Shown here: positions 25,841 to 34,622 of the stretch, one piece after another
Layout of the letters: every line of letters starts with the position of its first letter
How positions within the stretch are numbered: the stretch's first letter is position 1
Source: Clostridium gelidum
GTDB taxonomy: Bacteria > Bacillota > Clostridia > Clostridiales > Clostridiaceae
NCBI RefSeq assembly: GCF_019977655.1
Contig: NZ_AP024849.1
Coordinates: 5,907,501 to 5,971,500 of the forward strand
Reading direction: 5' to 3'
DNA length: 64,000 bases
Notes under the pieces: model-generated
The model's input: the letters and a program-made list of their open reading frames with translations, nothing else
Database searches by the model: none
Told to the model about the DNA's origin: nothing
Program-made: the position numbers and the translations under genes

Positions 25841-28246
25841 CTATAAAACTTGTTCTGTTCTTTCAATTATATCGTCTTGAGTTTGCTTTGATAATACATT
25901 AAAGAAAGCACTATATCCTGCAACTCTAACAATTAAGTCTCTGTAATCTTCTGGATGCTTTTGTGCATCAAGTAAGGTATCTCTTGATACTACATTATAT
26001 TGTACATGGAAACCTTCTAAACGATTAAAGAAAGTTCTGATTAATGAAATTAACTTTTCTCTATCACTTTCTTTAGATAACATTTGAGGTGTAACTTTTT
26101 GATTCAATAATACTCCACCAGTAATATCATGTGTTGGTAATTTTGAAACTGATTTAAATACTGCTGTAGGACCATTTTTATCCATTGCATGAGATGGTGA
26201 ACACCCTTCTGCTAAAGGCTCTCCTGCTTTTCTTCCATCTGGAGTTGCTATAGTTCCAGCTCCTTGTGGTACATTAGCTGAAATTGAAGATGTTCCTGCA
26301 TAATAACATCCCCCAATTGGCCCTCTACCATATCTAGTATTTTTGTATTTCTTCATTTCATCAATATAGATGTCATACGCATCTTTTAATAATAAATCTA
26401 TATAGTCATCATCATTTCCATATTTAGGTGCATCATTAATTAATATATCTTGAATCTTTTTACCTTCTTCTCCTTCAAAATTATTAATTAAAGTATCCCA
26501 TAATTGTGCTGGAGTAATACTCTCATCTTCAAAAACACATTTTTTAATTGCTGCAAGAGAATCTCCAAGGTTAGCAATCCCTCCTTGAACGTCACTTATA
26601 AAGTCATATACGGCTCCACCTTCTTTTAAGTTTAAGCCTCTTTCAATACAATCGTCAGTTAAAGCTGAACATAGTACATCTGCTGTAAGTTCTTCTATTG
26701 CCAAGTCTGCACAACTATCCATAATTACACTCTGTCTTGTAAATTCACGGATAATCTTATCCCAAGCTTTCATAACTTCATCAAAGGTCGTCATATCTTT
26801 AAAATGTCCTATTCCTTCACAAAGCTTAGTTCCTGATTGAATATCAACTCCATTATTTAATGCAATTAATAAAGATTTAGGAAAGTTCAAGAAACTCATA
26901 CCAGTACATCTATAACCCCATTTCCCAGGAACAGCAACTTCAACGCATCCAATTGCGCTATAATTATATGCATCTTTTTCATCTACACCTTTTTCTATAA
27001 ATGATGGGATTATAACTTCATCACTATTAAATGCTGGCATACCAAATCCTAATCTTACTACTTCAATACATTCCTTCATAAAATCGTCAGATAATCCTTT
27101 GTGATAACGTACTGTCAAGTTAGGTTGTGGTAATTTTGTTTGTGCAACACTCTTTAAAATTAAATAAGTTAATGGATTTACTGCATCCTTCTTATCAACA
27201 GTTTGCCCACCTACTGTAACATTTTGATATAATGGACTACCTGCACTAAAACGTGTATGTGACCAGCTTCTTATTTTATTTATAGTAAATGTCTTAAGCC
27301 ATAGATTCGTTAGTATTTCAGTAACACCCTCTTCAGTAATCTTTCCAATTTCTAAATCTTTTTCATAAAAAGAATTTAAATATTGATCCATTCTCCCATA
27401 AGAAAGTGAATGTCCGTTTGATTCAATTTGCAGCACTAAGTGAATTATCCACATTGATTGTACTGCTTCTTGGAAAGTTTCTGCTGGATAATATGGAACT
27501 TTATTTAATATTCTTGAAATTTCTAATAATTCTGCTCTTCTAGAAGCATTAGATTCTTTTTCTGATAATTCTAATGCTAAATCTGCATAACGTTTTGCAA
27601 AAGCTACGACTGCATCAAGTACAATTAAAATTGCTCTATAAAAATATGATTTGTTTAAATTTCTATAATCAGTAAGATCTAATTCTTTTAATTTCTTTTC
27701 TGTTCTTTCTTTATAGTTAATTAATCCAAACTTTAATACAGTTTCATAATTTACTGCTATATGAGCATCCCCTGAAGTAATATTACCTTCTGCTCTTATG
27801 ATACCTAAATCATAAAAAATCTTACTTTGAGTAGGCATTCCTGCAAGTCCTCTATCTTTCAATGTTTTGTGTTCCCAAAATGGTGCAATTTTCCTTAAAT
27901 ATTCTTTACTTTCTTCAGTGATATAAAATATATCACCATCACGTTTTTCAAATTCATCCAGTTCATCTATAACCCAATCCATTGCATATTCAGGAAAAAT
28001 AGGTGCTGAACGATTTGATGAAGCTTGATTCCCTACAATTAGAGTTTCGTCTTCAATAAAAATGCTCATATTTTTCAAGATATTTTCTAAACATAATGCT
28101 CTACGTAATACCATCGGTTTATCAGCATGTTCCCTGTAGCTTTCAGTAGTATACTTAGCTCTTTCTACACACACCATAGGCTTTGCATTTAATAATTCCT
28201 CACGAAAATTGTTCATTCTGTCAGTAAGATTTCCAAAATAATTCAT
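25841..28246 (-). CDS. Glycyl radical enzyme of the PflD/YbiW type
   Basis: This large anaerobic radical enzyme has 801 residues from the start at 28246, which AGGAGG supports over an upstream ATG. The active-site loop is GCVEVAVPGKWGYRCTG with the thiyl cysteine C434 and the base E436. The glycyl radical site is RVAGYSAFF with G777 near the C terminus. The single cysteine followed by V-E places it with the dehydratase and lyase-type glycyl radical enzymes, not with true pyruvate formate-lyase, which has two adjacent cysteines. The loop closely resembles E. coli PflD/YbiW. The natural substrate is not evident; the TalC-like partner and DeoR regulator suggest a phosphorylated polyol or sugar. 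The activase is coded divergently. Confidence 0.9.
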   Translation of the reverse strand: MNYFGNLTDRMNNFREELLNAKPMVCVERAKYTTESYREHADKPMVLRRALCLENILKNMSIFIEDETLIVGNQASSNRSAPIFPEYAMDWVIDELDEFEKRDGDIFYITEESKEYLRKIAPFWEHKTLKDRGLAGMPTQSKIFYDLGIIRAEGNITSGDAHIAVNYETVLKFGLINYKERTEKKLKELDLTDYRNLNKSYFYRAILIVLDAVVAFAKRYADLALELSEKESNASRRAELLEISRILNKVPYYPAETFQEAVQSMWIIHLVLQIESNGHSLSYGRMDQYLNSFYEKDLEIGKITEEGVTEILTNLWLKTFTINKIRSWSHTRFSAGSPLYQNVTVGGQTVDKKDAVNPLTYLILKSVAQTKLPQPNLTVRYHKGLSDDFMKECIEVVRLGFGMPAFNSDEVIIPSFIEKGVDEKDAYNYSAIGCVEVAVPGKWGYRCTGMSFLNFPKSLLIALNNGVDIQSGTKLCEGIGHFKDMTTFDEVMKAWDKIIREFTRQSVIMDSCADLAIEELTADVLCSALTDDCIERGLNLKEGGAVYDFISDVQGGIANLGDSLAAIKKCVFEDESITPAQLWDTLINNFEGEEGKKIQDILINDAPKYGNDDDYIDLLLKDAYDIYIDEMKKYKNTRYGRGPIGGCYYAGTSSISANVPQGAGTIATPDGRKAGEPLAEGCSPSHAMDKNGPTAVFKSVSKLPTHDITGGVLLNQKVTPQMLSKESDREKLISLIRTFFNRLEGFHVQYNVVSRDTLLDAQKHPEDYRDLIVRVAGYSAFFNVLSKQTQDDIIERTEQVL

Positions 28247-28290
28247 AACTATTCCTCCTATATATAATTTGGGATACAAGCATTTTCAAG

Positions 28291-28375
28291 TTTCAAATGA
28301 AACCAAACTTCTTTCTCTTATAATTTGATTATATTACTATTTTGTTTAAAGTCAAGGTTTTAATTTCATTTGAAA
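28291..28375 (-). promoter_or_regulatory. Promoter of the glycyl radical operon with two DeoR operator-like dyads
   Basis: Read leftward: -35 TTGACT (28355-28350), 16-bp spacer, -10 TATAAT (28333-28328). A dyad AATTTCATTTGAAATT (28362-28377) lies just upstream of -35, and a second TTTCATTTGAAA (28302-28291) about 30 bp downstream of -10. The pair, about 73 bp apart, would suit a looping repressor, and the same dyad occurs at the DeoR-family gene. Confidence 0.75.
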
Positions 28376-28583
28376 TTGCTTTTCTCTTTGAATATAAGTA
28401 TTTTTATTGCAAAAGATTATTTTTGTGTTATTATTAAAATATAGAATGAACTTAAAAATTACATTCACTAAAATATTTTTTTTCAATTAAGAGTGTAATT
28501 ATTCTCTTAATTAAAGTTCTTACGTATAAAATGTAACTAAAATATATATGAATTTTATATAAATAAATAAGGAGGTCTTTTTT

Positions 28584-29486
28584 ATGCACGATATGAAAGC
28601 ATGCATTTTTAATATTCAAAAATATAGTATACATGATGGTCCTGGAATTAGAACTGTAGTTTTTTTTAAAGGCTGTCCACTTCAATGTTCATGGTGCTCT
28701 AACCCTGAATCACAAAATAGTAATGTTCAAATTACTTGGGACAAATCAAAATGCATAAAATGTTTGCATTGTTTAGACACTTGTCATTATGATTCAATTT
28801 ATTTAAAAGAAGAACATATTACAATAGATCCTCATTCATGTACTTCTTGCTTTGAATGTATAAAAAGTTGTCCAAAACAAGCACTTACTATCGAAGGAAA
28901 ATATTATACTATATCTGAAGTTTTAAAAGAAGTTTTAAAAGATGAATTATTTTACGAAGAATCAGGTGGTGGTGTAACTTTATCTGGTGGTGAAGTATTA
29001 CAACAACATGTTTTCGCTATTGAACTTCTAAAACAACTAAAAGAAAAAAATATCCATATAGCTTGCGAAACCACAGGTTATGCTTCTAATAAAATTTTCA
29101 AGGAATTTATTGAAAATGTAGATTTGTTATTATTCGATATGAAACATTATGATAGAGAAAAACACTTCAAAGGAACTAAAGTATACAATGATAAGATAAT
29201 TGCAAATCTCGCAACTGCTATTTTTAAAGGCAAAGATGTTATTATAAGAATTCCTGTAATCCCCAATTTCAACAATAGCTTAGAAGATGCACAAGGATTT
29301 TGTGATTTACTAAAAACAATTGGTGCAAAAAAAGTTAATTTATTACCATTTCATCAATTTGGACAAAAAAAATATGAGCTAATAAATAAGAAATATGACC
29401 TTCAAAATGTTACTCAATTACATGAAGAAGACTTAATAGATTATAGACAAGTATTTATTGAAAATGGATTAGATTGTACATTCTAG
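28584..29486 (+). CDS. Glycyl radical enzyme activating enzyme (radical SAM, PflC/YbiY type)
   Basis: This activase uses S-adenosylmethionine and a [4Fe-4S] cluster to put the radical on the partner's glycine. It has 300 residues. The radical SAM motif is C31-x3-C35-x2-C38 in GCPLQCSWCSNPES. Two ferredoxin-type clusters follow (C57/60/63/67 and C86/89/92/96), as is typical of activases for the non-PFL glycyl radical enzymes; the PFL activase lacks them. The GGGVTLSGGEVLQQ and LLFDMKHYD segments are family hallmarks. It is divergent from the glycyl radical gene with about 340 bp between, and AAGGAGG precedes the ATG. The divergent layout is less common than the usual co-directional one. Confidence 0.93.
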   Translation: MHDMKACIFNIQKYSIHDGPGIRTVVFFKGCPLQCSWCSNPESQNSNVQITWDKSKCIKCLHCLDTCHYDSIYLKEEHITIDPHSCTSCFECIKSCPKQALTIEGKYYTISEVLKEVLKDELFYEESGGGVTLSGGEVLQQHVFAIELLKQLKEKNIHIACETTGYASNKIFKEFIENVDLLLFDMKHYDREKHFKGTKVYNDKIIANLATAIFKGKDVIIRIPVIPNFNNSLEDAQGFCDLLKTIGAKKVNLLPFHQFGQKKYELINKKYDLQNVTQLHEEDLIDYRQVFIENGLDCTF

Positions 29487-29524
29487 TTTAGCATTAAAAG
29501 ACTTCACTAAATTTGTATATAATA

Positions 29525-29565
29525 AAAGAACTCCTTGTCCAAACAATTTGGATAAGGAGTTCTTT
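29525..29565. terminator. Bidirectional terminator between activase gene and serC
   Basis: AAAGAACTCCTTGTCCAAA and TTTGGATAAGGAGTTCTTT pair with one mismatch around CAA. A- and T-runs flank the stem on both sides. It is placed between two convergent genes. Confidence 0.85.
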
Positions 29566-29594
29566 CTAATATTTATATTTTCTTACACTTTTTA

Positions 29595-30677
29595 TTATTT
29601 ATTTTCTGCTTCGAATTTCTTCATAAATTCTACTAAAGCTTTAACACCTTCTATTGGCATAGCATTGTATATACTTGCTCTCATACCGCCAACAGATCTG
29701 TGTCCCTTTAAGTTTTCGAATCCAGCTGCCTTAGATTCCTTTACAAACTTAGCATCTAATTCATCTGAACCAGTTACAAATGGTACATTCATTAAAGAAC
29801 GATCCTTCTTTACAACTGTTCCTTTAAACATGCTGCTTGAATCAAGGTAGTTATATAATATAGAAGCTTTTTCTTCATTAATCTTCTTCATTGCTTCTAG
29901 TCCACCTAAGTTTTTAACCCAATTAAATACTTTTCCACATATGTATATTCCATATGCTGGTGGTGTATTATATAATGAATTGTTATCTGCATGAATTTTA
30001 TATTTTAACATAGTTGGAGTTCCTGGTAACACGTTATCTGTAATTAAATCTTCACGAATTATTACTACAACCATTCCTGCAGGTCCTATATTCTTTTGAA
30101 CTCCAGCAAAAATTAATCCATACTTAGTTACATCAACTGGTTCTGATAAAATGTCTGATGACATATCAGCTACCAATATTTTATCTCCAACGTTTGGTAA
30201 TTCGTTGAACTTAGTTCCATAAATTGTATTGTTGTGACATATATAAACATAGTCAGCATCATCACTGATCTTTATATCTTTCATATCTGGTATATATGTG
30301 AAAGTTTTATCTTCTGAAGAAGCTAAAATATTAACTTTTCCATATATTTTTGCTTCTGATGCTGCTTTTTTCGCCCATTGCCCTGTGATAATATGATCTA
30401 CAACTTTGTTTTTCATTAAATTCATTGGAATCATTGCAAATTGTTGTGATGCCCCACCTTGAAGGAATAATACCTTGTAATTGTCTGGAATATTCATTAA
30501 TTCTCTTAATGTTTTTTCAGCGTCCCCAATAATTCCCTCAAATGATTTGGAACGATGACTCATTTCCATTACTGACATACCAGTACCATTGTAATCTAAC
30601 ATTTCTTCTGCTGCTTCTTTAAGCACCTCTTCTGGTAATACAGCAGGACCTGCTGAAAAATTATATACTCTTGACAT
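29595..30677 (-). CDS. serC: Phosphoserine aminotransferase
   Basis: SerC transfers the amino group of glutamate to 3-phosphohydroxypyruvate in serine synthesis, and can act in the E. coli-type pyridoxal phosphate route. It has 360 residues, the family length. The N terminus YNFSAGPAVLPEEVL, the GTGMSVMEMSHRS block, the ADMSSDIL strand and the PLP-lysine segment GVQKNIGPAG are present, and the C-terminal GHRSVGGMRASIYNAMP is diagnostic. It is alone here; serA is not adjacent. The start follows AAGGGGG. Confidence 0.96.
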   Translation of the reverse strand: MSRVYNFSAGPAVLPEEVLKEAAEEMLDYNGTGMSVMEMSHRSKSFEGIIGDAEKTLRELMNIPDNYKVLFLQGGASQQFAMIPMNLMKNKVVDHIITGQWAKKAASEAKIYGKVNILASSEDKTFTYIPDMKDIKISDDADYVYICHNNTIYGTKFNELPNVGDKILVADMSSDILSEPVDVTKYGLIFAGVQKNIGPAGMVVVIIREDLITDNVLPGTPTMLKYKIHADNNSLYNTPPAYGIYICGKVFNWVKNLGGLEAMKKINEEKASILYNYLDSSSMFKGTVVKKDRSLMNVPFVTGSDELDAKFVKESKAAGFENLKGHRSVGGMRASIYNAMPIEGVKALVEFMKKFEAENK

Positions 30678-30909
30678 AAAAAATAGCCCCCTTAAATTTT
30701 GTTTTTATTTCTATAATATTATAACACAATTTAAATATCAATGAATAAATTATGTATAAATTTATTTTTACTTAAACTTATATAATATCCCTTTATTTTG
30801 TATTATGTATAATTTTATTTGAAATTATAAAATTTAATTTGCTCTTCCCCCTATAATGCAATTCATTCAAGGCAAGAAATAATGTTTTACCTAGCTGAGA
30901 AATATGAAA

Positions 30910-31908
30910 TTAAAATTTCATATACTTTTTTAATTTCTGTTTTGTGCATAAATCAGCAAAACATGCTTCAACACTATTATAGTAAATTTGTTTATAATCT
31001 TCATAAGTAATATTAAATTCCTCAAACAATATATTACATTCCTGAGTCATATTTGTATCTGATACCGTTCTATTGTCAGTATTCACGGTTACTCTTATTC
31101 CATCCTTGTAAAAATCATATATTGGATGTTCATTAAAACTATTCACTGCTTTTGTTTGTACATTACTTGTTGGACACATCTCAAGAGTAACTTTTCTTTC
31201 CTTAACAATATTATATGCTTCAATGCAATCCTTTATAAATACTCCATGACCAATTCTTTCTGCACCTAAAAGTTCAACTGCTTCTAATACATTTTTACCT
31301 ATTCCCGTTTCACCAGCATGAATCGTTACTCGGTATCCATACTGTCTAGCTAATGCTATAGGTTCTATGAATTTTTTGCAAAAACCGTCCTCTTCAGATG
31401 CACATAAATCTATTCCAACAACTCCTCTTCCAAGGAATTGCCTACCTTTTTCTACTACCTCAAAAACTCTATCTACAGGCATAATTCTCATACATGACAA
31501 TATTAAGTTGCCTTTTATATCATATTTCTCCTCTGCATCCTTAATACCATCTATTACACTTTGTATTATTTCTTCTACAGCTAGCCCTTGTGCAGTATGT
31601 AGTAAAGGAGCAAATCGTACCTCCATATATTTCACATTTTCTTGTGATGCATCCTCAAAAAGCTCGAAAGTAATTCTTCTTAGGCTCTCTTTTGACTGCA
31701 TTACTAAATTAGGTATTGTAAATGTCTTCAAATATTCATCAAGAGATTTACACTCTAATGGAGCCGTAATCTCTCTTTTAATCTCATCCTTATCAAAAGA
31801 AGGAATATCGATACCCTCCTTCTTTGCTATATCAATTATTGTCTGTGGTCTAAGGCTGCCATCTATATGGCAGTGAAGTTCAATTTTAGGTAAATTCACC
31901 AAGTTCAT
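30910..31908 (-). CDS. add: Adenosine deaminase
   Basis: This purine salvage enzyme turns adenosine into inosine and ammonia with a zinc ion. It has 332 residues. Zinc and catalytic residues are in place: HCH near residue 12 (KIELHCHIDGSL), HAGE (VTIHAGETG), the catalytic histidine in ERIGHGVFI, and the aspartates in VNTDNRTVS. The NTDNRTVS form, rather than NTDDP, is normal for clostridial Add. The gene is preceded by an adenine riboswitch with its terminator, so expression should rise with adenine. AGGAGGAG precedes the ATG. Confidence 0.95.
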   Translation of the reverse strand: MNLVNLPKIELHCHIDGSLRPQTIIDIAKKEGIDIPSFDKDEIKREITAPLECKSLDEYLKTFTIPNLVMQSKESLRRITFELFEDASQENVKYMEVRFAPLLHTAQGLAVEEIIQSVIDGIKDAEEKYDIKGNLILSCMRIMPVDRVFEVVEKGRQFLGRGVVGIDLCASEEDGFCKKFIEPIALARQYGYRVTIHAGETGIGKNVLEAVELLGAERIGHGVFIKDCIEAYNIVKERKVTLEMCPTSNVQTKAVNSFNEHPIYDFYKDGIRVTVNTDNRTVSDTNMTQECNILFEEFNITYEDYKQIYYNSVEACFADLCTKQKLKKYMKF

Positions 31909-31950
31909 ATTCTCCTCCTAATTTATATATATTATTAAATTGCAAAATGA

Positions 31951-32068
31951 TAAAAAAAAATTCCTGATTACAAAGAAAATGCACAGAATTGCATCTTCTT
32001 CGTAATCAAGAATTATTGGTTCCTGGTAGAGACCTCCAAACCATATTATTGGAGTTATACGAGACTTT
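31951..32068 (-). promoter_or_regulatory. Purine riboswitch, adenine class, upstream of add
   Basis: Read leftward, the aptamer begins near 32066. It shows CTCGTATAACTCC, AATATGG, then GGAGGTCTCTACCAGG and ACCAATAATTCTTGATTACG, which are the conserved J1/2, P2, J2/3, P3 and P1 elements. The specificity base in GATTACG is U (complement of 32005), which pairs with adenine; guanine riboswitches have C. The aptamer's 3' strand overlaps a terminator (about 32006-31961: GATTAC...GTAATC) ending in a long T-run. Adenine binding should favour read-through. Confidence 0.93.
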
Positions 32069-32250
32069 AATTTCATCAATTTGATAATAGTATAATAATT
32101 TTCATTTTTAATGTCAAGTATTGTTCTTTAATATGATTGACAGTTTTTAGTCATGGATATAAACATAAGCATCTGCCTCTAAAGTGCGATATTCTAATTT
32201 TCTCACCTCTTTTTTTACATTTCTATTGTGAACTTAACTACAAATACAGG

Positions 32251-32279
32251 TTGACAATGTGTAATATACATTATATACT
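32251..32279 (+). promoter_or_regulatory. Strong promoter of bioB-bioY
   Basis: TTGACA (32251-32256), a 17-bp spacer and TATACT (32274-32279) form a near-consensus housekeeping promoter. The spacer holds ATGTGTAATATACAT, an imperfect dyad that might bind a biotin repressor. It does not match the usual BirA operator half-sites. Confidence 0.75.
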
Positions 32280-32323
32280 AAATTAAAGTTTATTCTGATA
32301 ATCTTACATGGAGGTAAACTACT

Positions 32324-33280
32324 ATGAAAGAACTAACTGAAGAAATTATAACCGGAAAGCGTTTGACAAGAAATGATAATTTAGAATTTTTATTAACTAC
32401 AAAATTAGAAGAACTTTGCGCTGGAGCCAATAAAATTCGTGAAAAATTATGTGGACAAAAAGTAGACCTTTGTACAATTATTAATGGACGCAGCGGAAGA
32501 TGTAGTGAAAATTGTAAATTCTGTGCTCAGTCTGCTCACCATAATACTGGAATTGAAGAATATGCTTTTTTAGATCCAGATGTAATTTTAGAAGATTGTA
32601 AAAAAAATGAATCAAATGGCGTACATCGCTACTCTATTGTTACCGCTGGAAGATCATTAACTGGTACTGATTTTGATAAAGCAATAGAAGCCTATAAAAA
32701 AATGCATGAGGAATGTAAGGTTAACTTGTGTGCATCACATGGTTTTTTGACCGAAGAAGAATTTATACGCTTAAAGGAAGCTGGAGTTACAATGTATCAT
32801 GAAAATATTGAAACTTCTAAAAGAAACTTTCATAATATTTGCACTACACATTCATATGAAGACAAAATTAAAGAAATTAAACTTGCTCAAAAGGTAGGAC
32901 TTAATGTTTGTTCAGGTGGAATTATAGGAATGGGTGAAACATGGGAAGATAGAATTGATATGGCTATTAGTTTATCAGAACTTGGAGTTGTATCAATACC
33001 AATCAATGTATTAATGCCAATAAAAGGTACTCCATTTGGCAATTTAGAAAGAATATGTCATGAGGACATTTTAAGAACAATAGCAATTTTTCGTATCTTA
33101 AATCCAACTGCTTATATTCGCATGGCAGCTGGCAGAAACTATTTTGTAGATGGAGGCACGAAAATCTTTCTTTCTGGTGCCAATGCAACAATTACTGGCG
33201 ATATGTTAACCACTGTAGGAAATAATACTAAGCAAGATAAGATTATGCTTACAAAACTTGGTTTTGATATTCAAAAATAG
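32324..33280 (+). CDS. bioB: Biotin synthase
   Basis: This radical SAM enzyme inserts sulfur into dethiobiotin to give biotin. It has 318 residues. The motif is CSENCKFCAQSAHH (C-x3-C-x2-C), with the later conserved cysteines in NLCASHG and the arginine in AAGRNYF. The YHENIETSKRNFHNICTTHSYEDKI stretch and the AGAN-like SGANATITGDMLTT are typical. It is followed after 14 bp by bioY. bioA, bioD and bioF are not in the window, so this gene pair may serve salvage of a precursor. The start follows GGAGG. Confidence 0.96.
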   Translation: MKELTEEIITGKRLTRNDNLEFLLTTKLEELCAGANKIREKLCGQKVDLCTIINGRSGRCSENCKFCAQSAHHNTGIEEYAFLDPDVILEDCKKNESNGVHRYSIVTAGRSLTGTDFDKAIEAYKKMHEECKVNLCASHGFLTEEEFIRLKEAGVTMYHENIETSKRNFHNICTTHSYEDKIKEIKLAQKVGLNVCSGGIIGMGETWEDRIDMAISLSELGVVSIPINVLMPIKGTPFGNLERICHEDILRTIAIFRILNPTAYIRMAAGRNYFVDGGTKIFLSGANATITGDMLTTVGNNTKQDKIMLTKLGFDIQK

Positions 33281-33294
33281 AAGGAGAATAAATT

Positions 33295-33843
33295 ATGGAA
33301 AAAACAAAAAGAATTAATACTCGTCAATTAACGTTGGTGGGAGTTATAGCAGCGGTTATTTGTATATTAGGACCCCTATCACTACCAATTGGAATAGTTC
33401 CAATTTCATTAACTAATCTTGCAATTTATTTTGCAGTATATGCACTTGGAGGAAAAAGAGGGACACTTAGTTATATAGTTTATCTTTTCATAGGCCTTGT
33501 AGGACTACCTGTATTTTCAGGGTTTTCTGGAGGATTCCCTAAATTATTCGGCCCAACAGGTGGATATTTAATTGGATTTATTTTCATGGCATTTATTAGC
33601 GGTATTTTTATCGATAAATTTTCAAGCAAAATTTATATGTGTTTCTTAGGGATGGTACTCGGTACAATCGTAACATATATATTTGGAAGCGCATGGCTAG
33701 CATATGAAGCACATATTGGATTCAATAAAGCGTTAGCAGTTGGTGTACTTCCATTTATTCCAGGAGATATAGTAAAAATGCTAATTGCATCATTGATTGG
33801 GCCTCAAATTAGAAAGAGGCTTATAAGTTCTGGATTATACTAA
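33295..33843 (+). CDS. bioY: Biotin ECF transporter S component BioY
   Basis: This membrane protein binds biotin for the energy-coupling factor transporter. It has 182 residues with about six hydrophobic segments. BioY hallmarks are PLSLPIGIVPISLTNLAIYF, the GLVGLPVFSGFSGG loop and GPTGGYLIGF. The shared EcfA1-A2-T module is not in the window. It is co-transcribed with bioB, and AGAAGGAG precedes the ATG. A strong terminator follows 10 bp later. Confidence 0.95.
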   Translation: MEKTKRINTRQLTLVGVIAAVICILGPLSLPIGIVPISLTNLAIYFAVYALGGKRGTLSYIVYLFIGLVGLPVFSGFSGGFPKLFGPTGGYLIGFIFMAFISGIFIDKFSSKIYMCFLGMVLGTIVTYIFGSAWLAYEAHIGFNKALAVGVLPFIPGDIVKMLIASLIGPQIRKRLISSGLY

Positions 33844-33851
33844 CAAATGGG

Positions 33852-33888
33852 AAAACGGCTGAAATCGTACTATGATTTCAGCCATTTT
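33852..33888 (+). terminator. Terminator after bioY
   Basis: GGCTGAAATC and GATTTCAGCC form a perfect 10-bp stem around GTACTAT, with A-run before and TTTTAC after. Confidence 0.88.
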
Positions 33889-33980
33889 ACTATTCTTTAT
33901 AAGTATTTTTTATTATCACTCATACATAAAATTAAACTTAAAATCAATACCTTACAATACTTATGGCTTATGGCACTTAC

Positions 33981-34622
33981 TTATGATAGTTTTGATTCTA
34001 AAAATATCTTTAAACTATAAATATTGTTAAATATATAAGTCATATTAATTTTTTTTAGTTCTTCCAAGTCAACACTATCTGACCATGCTGCTGATAGACA
34101 GGTTACACCAATCTCTCTACAAGATGATACATCTGAAAGTGCATCACCTACATAATAAAACTCATCATTCTTAACAGAGTATTTTTTTAGCAGCTTTAAA
34201 ATAGATTCTTCTTTATTAAGATGTATTTCATCTCCTACCATTATGTCACTAAAGTAATTTTCCATACCTAACTTATTTAAAGAGATATCACAGCTTTTTT
34301 GTCCTTTTCCGGTAATCAATGCTACAATAATATTTTTCTCTTTCAAGTACTTAATTAAATCACATATCTGTGGAAAAGGTTCAGTGCAGCTATTATGCAT
34401 TTTCTCATAATAAAAATAGAAATCTTGAAGAGCTAACTTCCAATTGTCTTTTACAACTGCTTTAACCATTCCTATCTCATTAAGACCAAATGTCTGAAGA
34501 ATCTCAGATTTTGTGAGCTCATGTCCTGCATAAGGTGATATGGCTTTTTTGAATGCTTTAATACACATAGGAATTGAGTCAGCTATTGTTCCGTCAAAAT
34601 CAAATGCCACCATTTTAATCAT
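33981..34622 (-). CDS. HAD-superfamily phosphatase
   Basis: The product is a haloacid-dehalogenase-type phosphohydrolase of 213 residues from the ATG at 34622 (MIKMVAFDFDGT); a longer start 15 bases upstream has no better ribosome site. Motif I is DFDGT, motif II the threonine in VALITGKGQ, motif III the lysine of LNKEES, and motif IV VGDALSDVSSC. A helical cap between motifs I and II puts it near phosphoglycolate phosphatase/PpaX. Its start overlaps the stop of the acetyltransferase gene by 8 bases, so translation is coupled. The substrate is unknown. Confidence 0.88.
   Translation of the reverse strand: MIKMVAFDFDGTIADSIPMCIKAFKKAISPYAGHELTKSEILQTFGLNEIGMVKAVVKDNWKLALQDFYFYYEKMHNSCTEPFPQICDLIKYLKEKNIIVALITGKGQKSCDISLNKLGMENYFSDIMVGDEIHLNKEESILKLLKKYSVKNDEFYYVGDALSDVSSCREIGVTCLSAAWSDSVDLEELKKINMTYIFNNIYSLKIFLESKLS

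Noticed and set aside
25841..28246. Annotation as pyruvate formate-lyase
   Set aside because: The active site has a single cysteine (GCVE) instead of two adjacent cysteines, and the activase has extra ferredoxin clusters.
31367..31876. Open frame of 169 codons on the plus strand
   Set aside because: It is antisense to the adenosine deaminase gene, whose catalytic motifs are all in place.
32251..32300. Classical BirA operator at bioB
   Set aside because: No pair of TTGTTAACC-type half-sites is present, and BioB's repressor site remains unknown.
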